DNA of 64,000 nt from Gymnopus androsaceus JB14 (Eukaryota > Basidiomycota > Agaricomycetes > Agaricales > Omphalotaceae): positions 1 through 64,000 of the forward strand of contig ML769524.1 in assembly GCA_009733575.1 (NCBI GenBank), in the 5' to 3' direction. The translations under genes and the position numbers were made by a program. The notes beneath the pieces are model-generated. The model saw only the letters and a program-made list of their open reading frames with translations, made no database searches and had not been told where the DNA came from. How positions within the stretch are numbered: position 1 is the first letter of the stretch; each line of letters starts with the position of its first letter. Below are positions 46,802 through 63,629 of the stretch, piece by piece.

Positions 46802-47434
46802 AGTGAAACAATCCCAATATTGGGTCTGGTGGTCCAGGAAGGAGGTAGTGGCGTATAAGTACTATCATAGCACATACTAGGTTTCAAGCGGTCCGTAGAC
46901 ATTGGGAAGTGATTTAGATTTGGCAGTGTACACCCGCGGTGACGCATGTGTTGAGAGGAGCACACGTTTTAAAAAAATCTCGGTCCTGTGATTGAAGTGA
47001 TGATAGGAGCGATTCTGAGGTTCCTGAGTGAGGCTGCAATTGGGCTCCAATTGCTTAAGAAAAGTCGATGAGAACGATTGTGTGTTGGGAGAAAGGCAAG
47101 AAAAGCAGGTCGCGTGGCGCGCGTCATCCTAGGTGACTTCACTTCGAGAAATGCTGAATTGGAAGAAAACTCCTCAGCCAGCCCAGGACTAACCACGACG
47201 ATGGGCCTATGAAGACGACTATCTCTGTTTAATCACAATATCCACCAACCAAAGAACACAGGACCAACCAGGGACCAACTGGAACCAGCAAGTCTCCGTG
47301 TTTAACGAGTCGGTAATCACATTATCAGGCTGGAAGATTAGCGGAATTTTTTCGCAACTTGGACGGTCCGGGTGGAAGAAGTCCTCGAAAGAGACACCTA
47401 TAAATTTGACAAGAAGTTTTTGGGTCGTTCCAAT
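46802..47434. promoter_or_regulatory. Shared upstream region of divergent GH28 and CE8 pectinase genes
   Basis: The 633-bp interval lies between two divergent start codons and must hold both promoters. No clear TATA box was found near either start. Joint regulation by pectin or galacturonic acid is inferred from function only. Confidence 0.4.
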
Positions 47435-49105
47435 ATGGTTTTCCGTAGCTTTTCTTTTGTCGCCCTGCTCGCATTTTGCGTCGCCTATGGCCTCCTCCTC
47501 ACCAACTCCGTCTACGCAAATCCGGTAGCTCCCAGAGCCTCTTTGCGTAAACGCACAGCTCGTGCGACTCCTCCCGCCGGAGCATTGGTGGTTAGCACAA
47601 ACCCCGCCAGTGGTCAATTCAGCTCCGTTACAGCTGCTATCAACGCGCTTCCCAACGATGGATCGGCGCAGACGATCTTCATCGAAGCAGGAACCTACGA
47701 AGGACAAATCGACATCACCCGAGTGGGGAAATTGACGGTATGCAGCTGCCGCACGTGACTATTGTGATGGCTGACAAACTTTTCAGATCATGGCGACGAA
47801 ACATCGATCACGCAGACATGCATGCACATCGTGATCTATGAAGTCACACCTGATCGATGCTACATCAGTTGATACGTACTCCCTGCTGCCTACCAGACTC
47901 GTCGATCGATGCCCTGACCGACCCACTCGTCATCTCGTATCTGCTCCACACCGTCACGCGTCAGCCTCTGATGCGTCTCCCCCCCCTCCTCTCATACAGA
48001 CATATCATACTGTAGCGAAATCGTCATGTGATCTAAAGTGCGCTGCATCATCCGACCAGCTGTACTGATCACCAACTCGCTTTCAGCTACTGAGGCTGGG
48101 TCGGATGATGCAAGCGGCACTTTAAGGATCCACACGGACGACTTTTCGCTTTACAATGTTAATGTGAAGAACACGGTAAGCCCTCGCCTGGAGACTCGTG
48201 TCATGATCATTGATGAACATTGATTACTTGCCTGCCTAGTTTGGAGAAGGCTCACAAGCCCTGGCGCTCAGCGCGTACGGAACAAACGCTGGGTTCTACG
48301 GCAGCGGTTTCTACAGGTAAGTAAGAAGGATGAATTCAGTGTGAACGATGCTAACGCAACTATATAGCTACCAGGACACTGTCCTTGCCGAATCAGGCGT
48401 CCAATTCTATGGCTTTTGTTACATCGAAGGCGCTGTGGACTTTATCTTCGGACAACATGCGTTTGCCTTCTTCTCGGGCGCCACCATTGCTTCTGTCGGG
48501 CCCGGATCTATCACCGCTGACGGACCTGCTAGTAAGACTGATGGTTTATGTGGGTGTTATGCTTGGTTTAAAGCATACAAGAGTAAACATTGAACTGACG
48601 CGTGTGCAGTTGTCATTGACGCATCTGTCATTCGACAGAGTACTGCCGCGACGGAAGATCTAACTGGGCAAGTGTTCTTGGGTCGTCCATGGACTGAGTT
48701 TGCTACGTATGTGCTCAGTCTGAACATCAACTCAAATATTTTCCCTTACAATTTCCTTTGCATATAGTGTCGTCTACACATCCGTCACTATGAGTGATAT
48801 CATTAACTCTGCAGGTTGGTCAGTCTGGTCGTCCACCGAGCCTAATACCGAGGATGTTACGTTTGTAGAATTTGACAGTACTGGTAAGTTATTTTTCCTT
48901 GGAATTTATATTCCTCTTCTCCCTTGCTGTTCCGAGTTTATCTTCGACTTTAAACCCATCCTAACCAACTATATGTCCTTCAGGTGCGGGTGCAGCGGGA
49001 ACCCGTGCTTCCTTCTCTACCAAGGCCACTTCTACCGCTGGATATACCATCGCAGATGTATTGGGAAGTGACTACACTAATTGGGTGGATCTGTCCTACG
49101 TTTAA
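47435..49105 (+). CDS. Pectin methylesterase, carbohydrate esterase family 8 (middle region unclear)
   Basis: Signal peptide MVFRSFSFVALLAFCVAYGL, then PASGQFSSVTAAINALPNDG and FIEAGTYEGQIDI. After an awkward middle, ITNSLSATEAGSDDASGTLR opens the catalytic part. QDTVLAESGVQFYGFCYIEG and AVDFIFGQ carry the catalytic aspartates, LGRPW holds the substrate-binding Arg, and NWVDLSYV ends the protein at 49105. CE8 enzymes remove methyl groups from pectin, preparing it for GH28. Between 47787 and about 48065 the expected link (IMGETS to TVTITNS) is disrupted by about 250 bp of unrelated sequence. This includes an inverted copy of the exon motif, and one base is missing in ATCATGGCGACG. Either an unusual intron removes this or the gene is damaged. 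Confidence 0.75.
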
Positions 49106-49610
49106 GCACATCGATCACGGAGGCACTAAACAGAGTACATATATAATTATATTCATACTACTCCTTGGCGCGCTCGTATTTGCTCTTGCGATCACAAGAG
49201 GTTGCCAGAAAAAAAGTTTAATAAACCGAGAATTTTTTTCCCCAGTCGACGTATAGACCGAATGAGAACGCAAGACCCATTCGCGTGTCCGAGCCCTCAG
49301 TGCTTTACATTCGATGCTAATCTCCAGGAACAAGCAAGAACACGCATCCGCCGTCCACTCACAAGAGATTCTTGAAACAACGAAAACCGAACTTTCCGGG
49401 AATGGGCATCGATCCATCAAGCATGTAGTAGCACGGCAGTCAATGTACATTTTTACTTTATATAACATAGAGGCTTCCAGACAATAGTTCAACATACTAG
49501 TAGCTTACACAAGGAGAGAAAAGAAAGGTCCATGACGAGTAGAGGTAAAAGAATCGACTCAAATACAGCTTCAAAGTCTTGATCCATCTCCGTCCCGTTT
49601 TACGTTTCGC
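49106..49610. other. Intergenic region between convergent genes
   Basis: It contains the 3' flanks of the pectin methylesterase and the esterase pseudogene. No gene is seen. Confidence 0.5.
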
Positions 49611-52042
<2,432 letters not shown>

Positions 52043-52611
52043 GACCATCGTCTACAGGGAGAAAACGCGAAGAATACCGTTTTATTTATTCCATATTGCA
52101 AGACAGGGTACGTGATACTGAAATCTGAGATGAACAAGGAGAACAAGATTTGAGAACCGGCGGGACGCGTCATCGGGACGCGTCATGGGTACTCATTCGT
52201 CCCTATAGATCTTGAAACTACAAGCCAGGCGAAAGCGTCATACAAGACATCGAGTAGGATCCCCTGACCTAGCTTAATCATAATAGTGACCGCAACAGAC
52301 CCATGGTACGAACGACTCGGAGGAATACTTGGATACGAGAGCCAGAACGAGAGGAAAAGCGACGAAGCACTGTCTCGCCATCTTTTGAAGCCAGTAAGCT
52401 TCGGTATGTTCGTACAAGTCAAAACGTTTTTGAATGTGGTTAACTTTGAAGACTGAAGTGATCAGCAGTGTTGAGCGTCCGTCCGCCGCCCCATTAGGCG
52501 CACGTCCACATCATGACTCATGCCGTGGGAAGTGGTCCTGACTCCTAATTTCTTTATAACTTGATTTCTGATTTCTGACATCTTGGCCACCAAGTCTCAC
52601 TACTTTCTACA
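52043..52611. other. Divergent upstream region of esterase copy E and the nuclease-like gene
   Basis: Two short tandem words (CGGGACGCGTCATCGGGACGCGTCAT) lie at 52163-52188. No gene is recognised. Confidence 0.4.
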
Positions 52612-53405
52612 ATGGCGCACCTAAATCGTTCTGCGAAGTCTGGTAACGAATGGACGTTGAATGAATTACGCGCATATAACATCACAATCTGCCTCCAATC
52701 CTCGGACTCCTTCTTTGGATATACCCCCAACGAAATATCTAACGCAATCGATCCAGATTTCTTGACCGCTACTTTACCTCCCAATGAGAACCTGGCCGAT
52801 GACACATATCGACTCCTTCAATACCTAGGACTTGCCACTCGCGTCAATTCCGGCCAGGAATCAGCAATCCATGATTTTGCCAAAGAGCTTCTTCGTTTGC
52901 TTGGTTTTGAAGAGCGAGAAACTCTTTTGCGATCACGCTATGCCATCCCTTTCCTCATTTGCGGTGATGATAGGCGTTCAGCACAGGCTGACCTATGCAT
53001 AGTTCAAGGCAACACGCGCATGATTCGCCTTGTTATCCAAGAAGACAAAACGACCATCAGTGCAAATCCCGAACCAAAGCTCATCGCTGGAGCCATCGCA
53101 GCTTTCCAATATAATAACGCAGCTCGCAGTCGCGCTGGCTTAGATCCACTTGATTCCATGACAATTCTACGTTCGGTACTCGTCCCATCTTCTACAAAAT
53201 TCCCGTCACTCGGTAGCTGAGCGATGCTATTGCTACAGCACAGTACCCTGTCTCGACAACCGAAGTGGTCAAATGCGTAGTTGTGCCGCGTTCCCGTCGT
53301 CTCCACGAAGGCATGGAAGTTCCTGAATTTCGACGAGAGGTTTTGCAGTATTTTGAAGCTTTCAGAAGAATGTCGAAGGAATGTTGGGCACATTTCGCTG
53401 TATAA
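52612..53405 (+). pseudogene. PD-(D/E)XK nuclease-like protein, decaying
   Basis: Intronless frame MAHLNRSAKSGNEWTLNELR continues to about residue 190. It contains ESAIHDFAKELLRLLGFEER, RYAIPFLICGDDRRSAQADL and LVIQEDKTT. The spacing of an acidic residue (AD in AQADLCIV) and E-D-K downstream resembles the D...(D/E)xK core of restriction-like nucleases. The family, as I recall it, is widespread in Agaricomycetes without known function. After DSMTI the expected continuation (GTRPIFYKIPVTR ... LSDAIATAQYPVS ... WAHFAV) is in another frame because a short segment is lost near 53165-53175. A TAG at about 53217 interrupts it. The last homologous residue is at 53405. Confidence 0.6.
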
Positions 53406-54194
53406 TTGCGCGGTGGTCAGTGTCTATCGGTAACGAGCTTTCATACCCTATATCTCGCCAGATCGTTTTTCTTACCGTTTCCTCTGTTACCCGGGCTCAT
53501 GAATAGCTTAGTATTGATATTGTGTATTTTGGATTCGACAAACTGGTTGTAGGCATTACTATACGCCGCGTGCATTTTTTTTTCCAAACTCGTTGCGAAT
53601 CTCTGTTATATTTCAAGCGTCATTGCTCATGATCTCAGCAAGATCCCAGTGTAAATTTCTGCTTGAAATGCATCATGATTAGCAGGCCGTCAAGACCATC
53701 CAGATGGTTCGACCCTCAATGGCAGGCAGATTGTGTGATGATGCTTAAAGGGCCCCGTGAGGCCTTTGCCCTGTACAAGTAACGTTTGTGGCGCATACCT
53801 GACCTTGTACGACTGGAACTCTAGCAGCGTTCCGTTCGACTTACACACTAAATGACTCCATTATCTTCGCTTTCCTCTCAGATTCTGTCAAGTCTGCATC
53901 TGAGAACGTTCGAGGAACACGAGCTGAATGTTGGGTCGGCGTCCGTATATGATTTAAACCAGGTCAGCGGACCAACACTCACACTCAATGTCTCGCTTGC
54001 CTTTGACGAGGCAGAAGACACCCCACTCATCCTCCTCCCACTCCTCCCATGATCGATCAAATGACCCTTCCATATTGTTTTCCTGACCTCCGATTCTGCA
54101 TGTCTGACATAGCAAGTTCACATACCCTGGCAGGCTCTCTAGATCTACTTAAATAAACGGTATTCAACGGTTCTTCGTTTGTTTCTCGACGGTC
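53406..54194. other. Intergenic region upstream of esterase copy F
   Basis: A short open frame (53852-54052) has no recognisable features. The promoter of the esterase at 54195 must lie in the right part of this stretch. Confidence 0.4.
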
Positions 54195-56804
<2,610 letters not shown>

Positions 56805-57065
56805 TAAGTAAAGCGGAGGATTCGGGAAAGGTGGATGGGAGGCATACATATATACTTCAAGTCGATTCCATTCTTCTGCTCATCATGGACATGCAGTCGT
56901 TTCTTTACTTGCTTACGATTCGATGGACTTTTTTCTTGCTTTTGGTTGCGAAACAAAAAATTTCAAATCTTATCACCAAGTTCATCCCTTCCGGAGATTT
57001 TCAGTCAGTACGTCTTCGAATGATTTGAATAAGACCGCAACTTCAATTGCTCGTTGCGGTCAGCC

Positions 57066-58295
57066 TTATTCGACAACAAATCTAGTCTTGAGCAAGTCTT
57101 TCTTAACAATGTCCTTCTTCCAATCTCGTTCTACTTCGTCTAGATCCCAATTCGCTGAAACAAACCTGAGTATTGAATTAATACCTTTGTCTCCCGACCT
57201 TACACAGTAGTACGGTGACAAACATACCTTCCAGAAAGCCAGTCAAACCTCCCACTCCCGTCTGTCAATTTTAAAATCGTAGCGGCGGGGAGTTGAAGGG
57301 TGTCAACCATAATCGAATCCAACCCAGATTTCAATCCCAACGATCCTTCGGTTTTGATCGTACCAGGATGAAAACTGAAGCATTTGACTTGGGGATGTTC
57401 TGTATAATTTGAAGTGTCAGACCTAAGATAAGTATATGTCAATAAGTAGAGAATAGGACTTGCCAATAGCAGCATATTCAATGAATCTGTTTATAGCGAC
57501 CTTTGACACGGCATAGGCACTTGCGAATGGTCTATTCACCTGCGAAGCTCTTGAACTGATAGCGATGAAATATCCTCGAGTCTTCGCGAGGTGTGGGAGG
57601 GCAAAAACTATATATTGTATACTCCCGTCAGCTTCCTGGCTAGTACAAAAATGTCGGGAAACGAAAAATTAAATAAAACTTACTGCGCCACGTTGTACGT
57701 TCCTCGCAGGTTCACTTCCAAAGCTTTCCACCAATCGTTATCTGGATCTTGCTCAGAGAAACCTGAAGGAAATATTTGTCTTTTCAGATTATGCCCGTTG
57801 GTAGGAAGGATTGACTTACGCTTCGTCCAAGGACTACTTACGCCCGAACTCGCAACCACAATATCAAGCCGGCCATACTTTGTAACGACCTTGTCAACAA
57901 CTTGCTCAATAGCCTTGGTGTCAGCACTGTCTGCAGCAAGGGCTAGGACATTCGAGTCATTTTCAGACTCAAGAATACGATCCCTAGCCTCATCCAATGT
58001 CTTCTGCGACCTAGATACAATTATTACCGTCGCTCCTGCTGCGAGCGTAGAAGGAGGCGATCGTATAGCCTATGCCTTTGGATGCTCCGACGACCAGAAT
58101 GATTTTTCCGCGGAACCGTGACGAGTCGGAGCTGGAACCATAAAAATATGGGTCTGGGGATATTGCCTCGTATACGCTGCATAATGACAAGACGCGCACG
58201 GATGGCTAGTTAGCTCGCTCAAACCTCCAAAGCATAGTGGGTACTGGTACTCACTCGTGTCGAGCAGTCACAGGAAGGTCAGTCTTGAGTGACAT
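57066..58295 (-). CDS. Short-chain dehydrogenase/reductase
   Basis: Starts MSLKTDLPVTARH, then the Rossmann motif IILVVGASKGIGYTIASFYA (TGxxxGIG variant), DEARDRILESENDSNVLALA, GRLDIVVASSGVSSPW, the catalytic serine stretch FIAISSRASQVN and YAVSK (YxxxK). It ends KKDLLKTRFVVE at 57066. Introns are about 50-60 nt; the one at 57400-57463 begins GC (GCAAGTCC) and ends ACAG, joining AAI to EHPQVKC. Typical SDR size of about 300 residues with NAD(P)H as cofactor. The N-terminal segment EAISPDPYFYGSS is common to fungal SDRs of unknown substrate. No lesions were seen. Confidence 0.85.
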
Positions 58296-58987
58296 TGATC
58301 AATGATCTGCGCTTTGATTCTTGGATGTGGAAGTTCAGGACGCGGTTTTATACGTACAGATGAGAGGATATCTGCGTCACTGCTGGCGTTTGTGTCAGCT
58401 ACGGGTTGGATGACCGAACTGAGTCAGCCTTAACCTCGGGCTATTACAGAATGATATTTTTGATCTACAATATTTTTAATCATCCGGGTATGATCTCAAA
58501 GCCACACGGAATCAGACGAGAGTAATCTTGGCCTGGAATGTAAGATTTCCTGAGAGTGGAAAGCTGACTTTTTGAGTCAACTTTCTGTTAGCCTTTTCAC
58601 CCAACTTTGAATGCAAATCAATCCAACAAGCAGAAAGGGCTCTGAAAACTTGAGGTATCAGGGAAGCCAGAACATAAGATGAAATAATAGATTTCTACTG
58701 ACCTTTCACAAGCATTAAAAGTCCAGTTGAAACCTCAACTGCTATACAACTTGTTGCAATAATGCAGCTGCATCACTGGCCAGACACAGCTGTGCTTAGA
58801 GTCAATGATACACTGGAGGGCCAACATAGTCTTTGAGGTTCTCAGCTGTGATTCAGACATGCATGGAGACTTTGAGGGTCCATACCAAAGCCTGTTCCTC
58901 CAGTAGTTACAATCCAATTCATGCTTTCTATTCCATTTATCCATTTCTTTATGGTTTCCTGAATGGCCAAGATATCATCAGCATCAG
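58296..58987. other. Intergenic / transposon-derived sequence
   Basis: No gene is supported. The short minus-strand frame at 58735-58944 is unremarkable. A transposon insertion follows directly at 58988. Confidence 0.4.
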
Positions 58988-59265
58988 CATCAGCAAAACC
59001 TGGGTAATTGCCATAGCTGTTATAGCAAGCCATAGCAGCCATAGAACTATCAACTGCTATGAATTGCTATGGGTAGCTATGAGTTACTATGAGCTTCCCA
59101 AATTATATTGCCTTTTGACAGGTGTCATGCTCTATAGCGATCCATAGCAGCCCATAGCATCCCATAGCTCTGGATAGATGGGGACCTTGCTATGGGTGCT
59201 ATGAGTGCTATGAGTGCTGGACAGCACTATCCAGTGCTGTCCAGTTCACCCAGGTTTTGCTGATG
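58988..59265. mobile_element. 278-bp MITE with CATCAGCAAAACCTGG termini
   Basis: Left end CATCAGCAAAACCTGGGT and right end CACCCAGGTTTTGCTGATG, with AG outside each end. The interior is made of repeated GCTATGGG/GCCATAGC words and CACTATCCAGTG palindromes. It belongs to the same family as 5624-5791 and 5814-6535. Confidence 0.65.
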
Positions 59266-59328
59266 AGGTACAGTGGGATGATGGAAGTTTTCTGCAAAAA
59301 GAATTTAGTTAGAAAACTTGGATTGCAA

Positions 59329-59555
59329 CAGCCTCCTTCCCAGGCTTTGGGACTTCATGGTCTGTTTGGTCCCTACACCTGGTGGATTACAGCATGTGTC
59401 TTGTTTGGCTCCAATATAAAAGTTATTGTACATAGCATGCTAAAGTGCTGAAGCCAAACAAGGCACACAGTGTAATCCACCAGGCGTAGGGACAGGTATC
59501 TTTTCTAATTTGGCTCAAACAGACCGTGAAGTCACAAAGCCTGGGAAGGAGGCTG
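59329..59555. mobile_element. 227-bp MITE with 9-bp target duplication
   Basis: Termini CAGCCTCCTTCCCAGGCTTT and the inverse are flanked by GGATTGCAA on both sides (59320-59328 and 59556-59564). Subterminal arms also pair, for example CACCTGGTGGATTACA with TGTAATCCACCAGG, giving a near-complete hairpin. A 9-bp duplication suggests Mutator-type transposition. Confidence 0.75.
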
Positions 59556-60097
59556 GGATTGCAAAAGTATCATGTACAGCTGGGAGTTGCTTTTGAGCAC
59601 CAAGACATCCTCTTTATCTTGCTCTTTGCATTCCTCTTGAGTGCTTTAACTTATTTACAATCAATATACTGTACCTCTATATATTTAGGCAACCATTATG
59701 TGACCATCATGCTCACAAGTTAGGCAAGGGGGCTAGATCTTAGTGTGACATTGGATTTTTTTTGGAAACCATGCAACACAGAGGTGCGGATCACTGTCCT
59801 ATAAATTTTCGGTACTTACATCACCATGTGCACCCACAGTATATGTTCATAATCTGAAAATTTGTATCCTACCTTGAATATACAATGACCACAGCTTTGA
59901 AATCATCTATAGAACCTCCACTGCATCTTATTGAAAGGGTTGAATTGCTTCAAATGACTGATGTCTAGAGCTGTAGTAGTAGAGTTTTGCAAAATTTTGA
60001 GCATATTTTGCATTTTTTTTTGAGCCTTTTTGTCATGCTTTCTAGCTAGGCAACCAACCCCAAAATCTGTGTGACATCATGGAATTTTGGCAACACA

Positions 60098-61532
60098 ATG
60101 GAATGAATGTTGGTTGTGTGGCTCTGGTAGGAATCAAAGATTGTGGCAAGTATCTGTGGAACAAGAGTCAAAGTGTAAAATTGCAAACTGCCAGATTGAG
60201 AAGCATCTTACCATAGATAAATCAAATATAATCAGTGACCTAAGAAAATTATAGTCCTGCAGAACCAAGCAGACATTGGTGACCCACAATGTCAAGTACT
60301 TCCATGTGCTATTTGTACATGTTTTGCACAGCCACAATCACGCATTTTTGCATTAGTTTACAGTAGGAGCTTAGTGCTCCGATAACTTGGCTTGACTTTA
60401 AATGACTTCAGCTTTAAATAGCTTGACTTGCCAAAAATGGCAACCAGCTTGACTCAGTCATGGCTTGCATTGGTCAAGTCAGTCCATTACCAATTATGGT
60501 AGATCAAATCTCAAAAATTAGATTTGCTAGTAATCGCTACTGTAGTATTACTAAAAATAGTGAAGGGTAACCATGGTTTTGAAGTCATAACGGCCAATTG
60601 ACAAAGCAACTTGAAGCTGGTGTCAATCCATATTGGCAATGGCTTGGCTTGACGTGACTTCAATAGGTGTGACTTGGCGCAAGTTGTCACTTGAAGCCGA
60701 GTTATTGGGAGCACTATAGGAGCTTGATGAAATTAGTGCAGAGTATGTAGATTGGCACCTGTACTGTATATACAAACAACTGAATTGTTTATCACTCCAA
60801 CTTCCATGTCTTCCTCCACATCACTCTCCATAGCATCTGGAACAACACTTCTACACATACTTTTGCAAGCAAAGAATTAGCTTTGTCAGTCCTCTAAACA
60901 GTTTAAAATTTGTCAGAGCATTCTTTAAAGGGCTCTGACCAGGGATTCTTCAAGGTAGAATTATTTAATTTTGGCTATTTACAGGGACTTTCTCTGGGCA
61001 TTTCCATCAAAAAAGATAAATTTACAATTCCATCTTGGAGAATCCTAGCCCTGCTCAAATGAATGGCCAGTCTCCTCACAGATTTTTTCATTTTGAGTTG
61101 GTAGTTGAAGCATAATGTTGTCGGAGGTCATGCGGACGCCTGATTGCAGGTTTTGGTAGGTGTCCAAAAAGGAATGCTTCGTGGGAACTTTTTTTCCTTG
61201 CAGCGATTGCGGGTCACCACAGACATGGGATGGATAATTCTTCATTCATGGAAGTGACCAAAAATTGAGGTCGCCTCATAGGTTGGTGTCACAGAGGCCT
61301 GAAAGTGTGTGATGTCAATGTCAGAAATAATATTTGAATTGTTGTGTTTTGATGCTTACAATTATCTGACCCAAAGTGCCTATGCATTGGCATAGTGATA
61401 TTTATAGAGCCACCCCCAATGGAGAATCCTTCAGATTTGTAGATTTGGGTCATTGCGGACCACCAAACGGTAAGTATATAGAAGTGGATTACAGATCTTG
61501 GTATATTTTTTACATTTGAATTATTGTGTATT
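60098..61532. repeat. 1.43-kb tandem repeat, unit 1
   Basis: Unit of about 1,435 bp repeated directly at 61533-62970 with high identity and small indels. It contains the MITE at 60372-60716. Open frames in it (for example 60134-60337 -) are short, repeat in both units and show no known domain. This is probably transposon-derived. Sequence between 59566 and 60097 is low in features. Confidence 0.85.
60372..60716. mobile_element. 345-bp hAT-like MITE (in repeat unit 1)
   Basis: Termini TAGTGCTCC and inverse GGAGCACTA are flanked by the 8-bp TAGGAGCT on both sides (60364-60371 and 60717-60724). Inner arms ATAACTTGGCTT and AAGCCGAGTTAT also pair. An 8-bp duplication is typical of hAT elements. 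The interior repeats GGCTTGACTT-like words. Confidence 0.75.
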
Positions 61533-62970
61533 TGTGGAGATGAATGTTGGTTGTGTGCTGTTGTGGAATCAAAGATTGTGGCAAGTATCTGTGGCACAAG
61601 AGTCAAAGTGTAAAATTGCAAATTGCCAGATTGAGAAGCATCTTACCATAGATAAATCAAATATAATCAGTGACCTAAGAAAATTATAGTCCTGCAGAAC
61701 CAAGCAGACATTGGTGACCCACAATGTCAAGTACTTCCATGTGCTATTTGTACATGTTTTGCACAGCCACAATCACGCATTTTTGCATTAGTTTACAGTA
61801 GGAGCTTAGTGCTCCGATAACTTGGCTTGACTTTAAATGACTTCAGCTTTAAATAGCTTGACTTGCCAAAAATGGCAACCAGCTTGACTCAGTCATGGCT
61901 TGCATTGGTCAAGTCAGTCCATTACCAATTATGGTAGATCAAATCTCAAAAATTAGATTTGCTAGTAATCGCTACTGTAGTATTACTAAAAATAGTGAAG
62001 GGTAACCATGGTTTTGAAGTCATAACGGCCAATTGACAAAGCAACTTGAAGCTGGTGTCAATCCATATTGGCAATGGCTTGGCTTGACGTGACTTCAATA
62101 GGTGTGACTTGGCGCAAGTTGTCACTTGAAGCCGAGTTATTGGAGCACTATAGGAGCTTGATGAAATTAGTGCAGAGTATGTAGATTGGCACTCTGTGAC
62201 TGTATATACAAACAACTGAATTGTTTATCACTCCAACTTCCATGTCTTCCTCCACATCACTCTCCATAGCATCTGGAACAACACTTCTACACATACTTTT
62301 GCAAGCAAAGAATTAGCTTTGTCAGTCCTCTAACAGTTTAAAATTTGTCAGAGCATTCTTTAAAGGGCTCTGACCAGGGATTCTTCAAGGTAGAATTATT
62401 AATTTTGGCTATTTACAGGGACTTTCTCTGGGCATTTCCATCAAAAAAGATAAATTTACAATTCCATCTTGGAGAATCCCTAGCCCTGCTCAAATGAATG
62501 GCAGTCTCCTCACAGATTTTTTCATTTGAGTTGGTAGTTGAAGCATAATGTTGTCGGAGGTCATGCGGACGCCTGATTGCAGGTTTTGGTAGGTGTCCAA
62601 AAAGGGAATGCTTCGTGGGAACTTTTTTTCCTTGCAGCGATTGCGGGTCACCACAGACATGGGATGGATAATTCTTCATTCATGGAAGTACCAAAATTGA
62701 GATCACCTCATAGGTTGGTGTCATCAGAGGCCTGAAAGTGTGTAATGTCAATGTCAGAAATAATATTTGAATTATTGTGTTTTGATGCTTACAATTAGTC
62801 TGACCTAAAGTGCCTATAGCATTGTGCATAGTGATATTTATAGAGCCACCCCCAATGGAGAATCCTTCAGATTTGTAGATTTGGGTCATTGCGGACCATC
62901 AAACGGTAGTATATAGAAGTGGATATATATACAGATCTTGGTATATTTTTTACATTCGAATTATTGTGTA
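61533..62970. repeat. 1.43-kb tandem repeat, unit 2
   Basis: Direct copy of 60098-61532. It carries the same MITE in the same place, so the MITE inserted before the tandem duplication. From 62971 to 63629 I see no gene; part of 63510-63620 resembles the 3' flank of esterase copy F on the opposite strand. Confidence 0.85.
61807..62150. mobile_element. 344-bp hAT-like MITE (in repeat unit 2)
   Basis: Same element as 60372-60716, one base shorter, with TAGTGCTCC/GGAGCACTA ends and TAGGAGCT on both sides (61799-61806 and 62151-62158). Confidence 0.75.
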
Positions 62971-63629
62971 TCGAATGCTTAGAGTCATCCAACAGCTTAC
63001 CAAGATAGTTTGAGGTCATTGCCGACCGCCAGATGCAGAGACAAGCATTGTCATAAACTCATAATATAGTACATTACTGACATTAACATAGGAAACATAA
63101 TCAATTCACTACCAGGCAATAATACAACAAAAGAGGCAGCATCCCTTCAACTTCAATCAAAGATTGGCAACACGGTCAAGTATCAGAATGCCCAAGGGGA
63201 CAGCGAGGAGTGGTCTTGGGGCTAGAGGCTAGGAGATGATTCAGTTTCTAGATTTAGAATGATGGCGGCTGAGAGCATTATCATGCCCCCAATTCTGTCT
63301 GCGGACCGGTAGAATCAGCGTGAACTTCAGCCAGTAGAGGTTGCCTTTGCTATTAGCCTTGCAGCTTACATGCGCGAAAAACAATCGGTTGACGATGAAG
63401 CTTTGATCAATAGTACTAGGCGCTACAATGGGTGTGCTGATACTGTAAGTAAGGCGGATCAACCGGCAATATGATTATCATGAAAATCGAATCGAATTGT
63501 AAGTAATACGAAGAGAAGAATAAGCTATGCCCGTGTCGACATGATAAGCAAAAGAATCGAATTGACTTTAAGTATATATGTATGCGCATCCACCCTTTCG
63601 CTGTTGCTTTGTATTCCAATCTTCGTTTA

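Noticed and set aside
60098..62970. LTR retrotransposon made of two 1.43-kb direct repeats
   Set aside because: The two copies abut with no internal region between them and lack TG...CA ends and a primer-binding site, so a tandem duplication is simpler.
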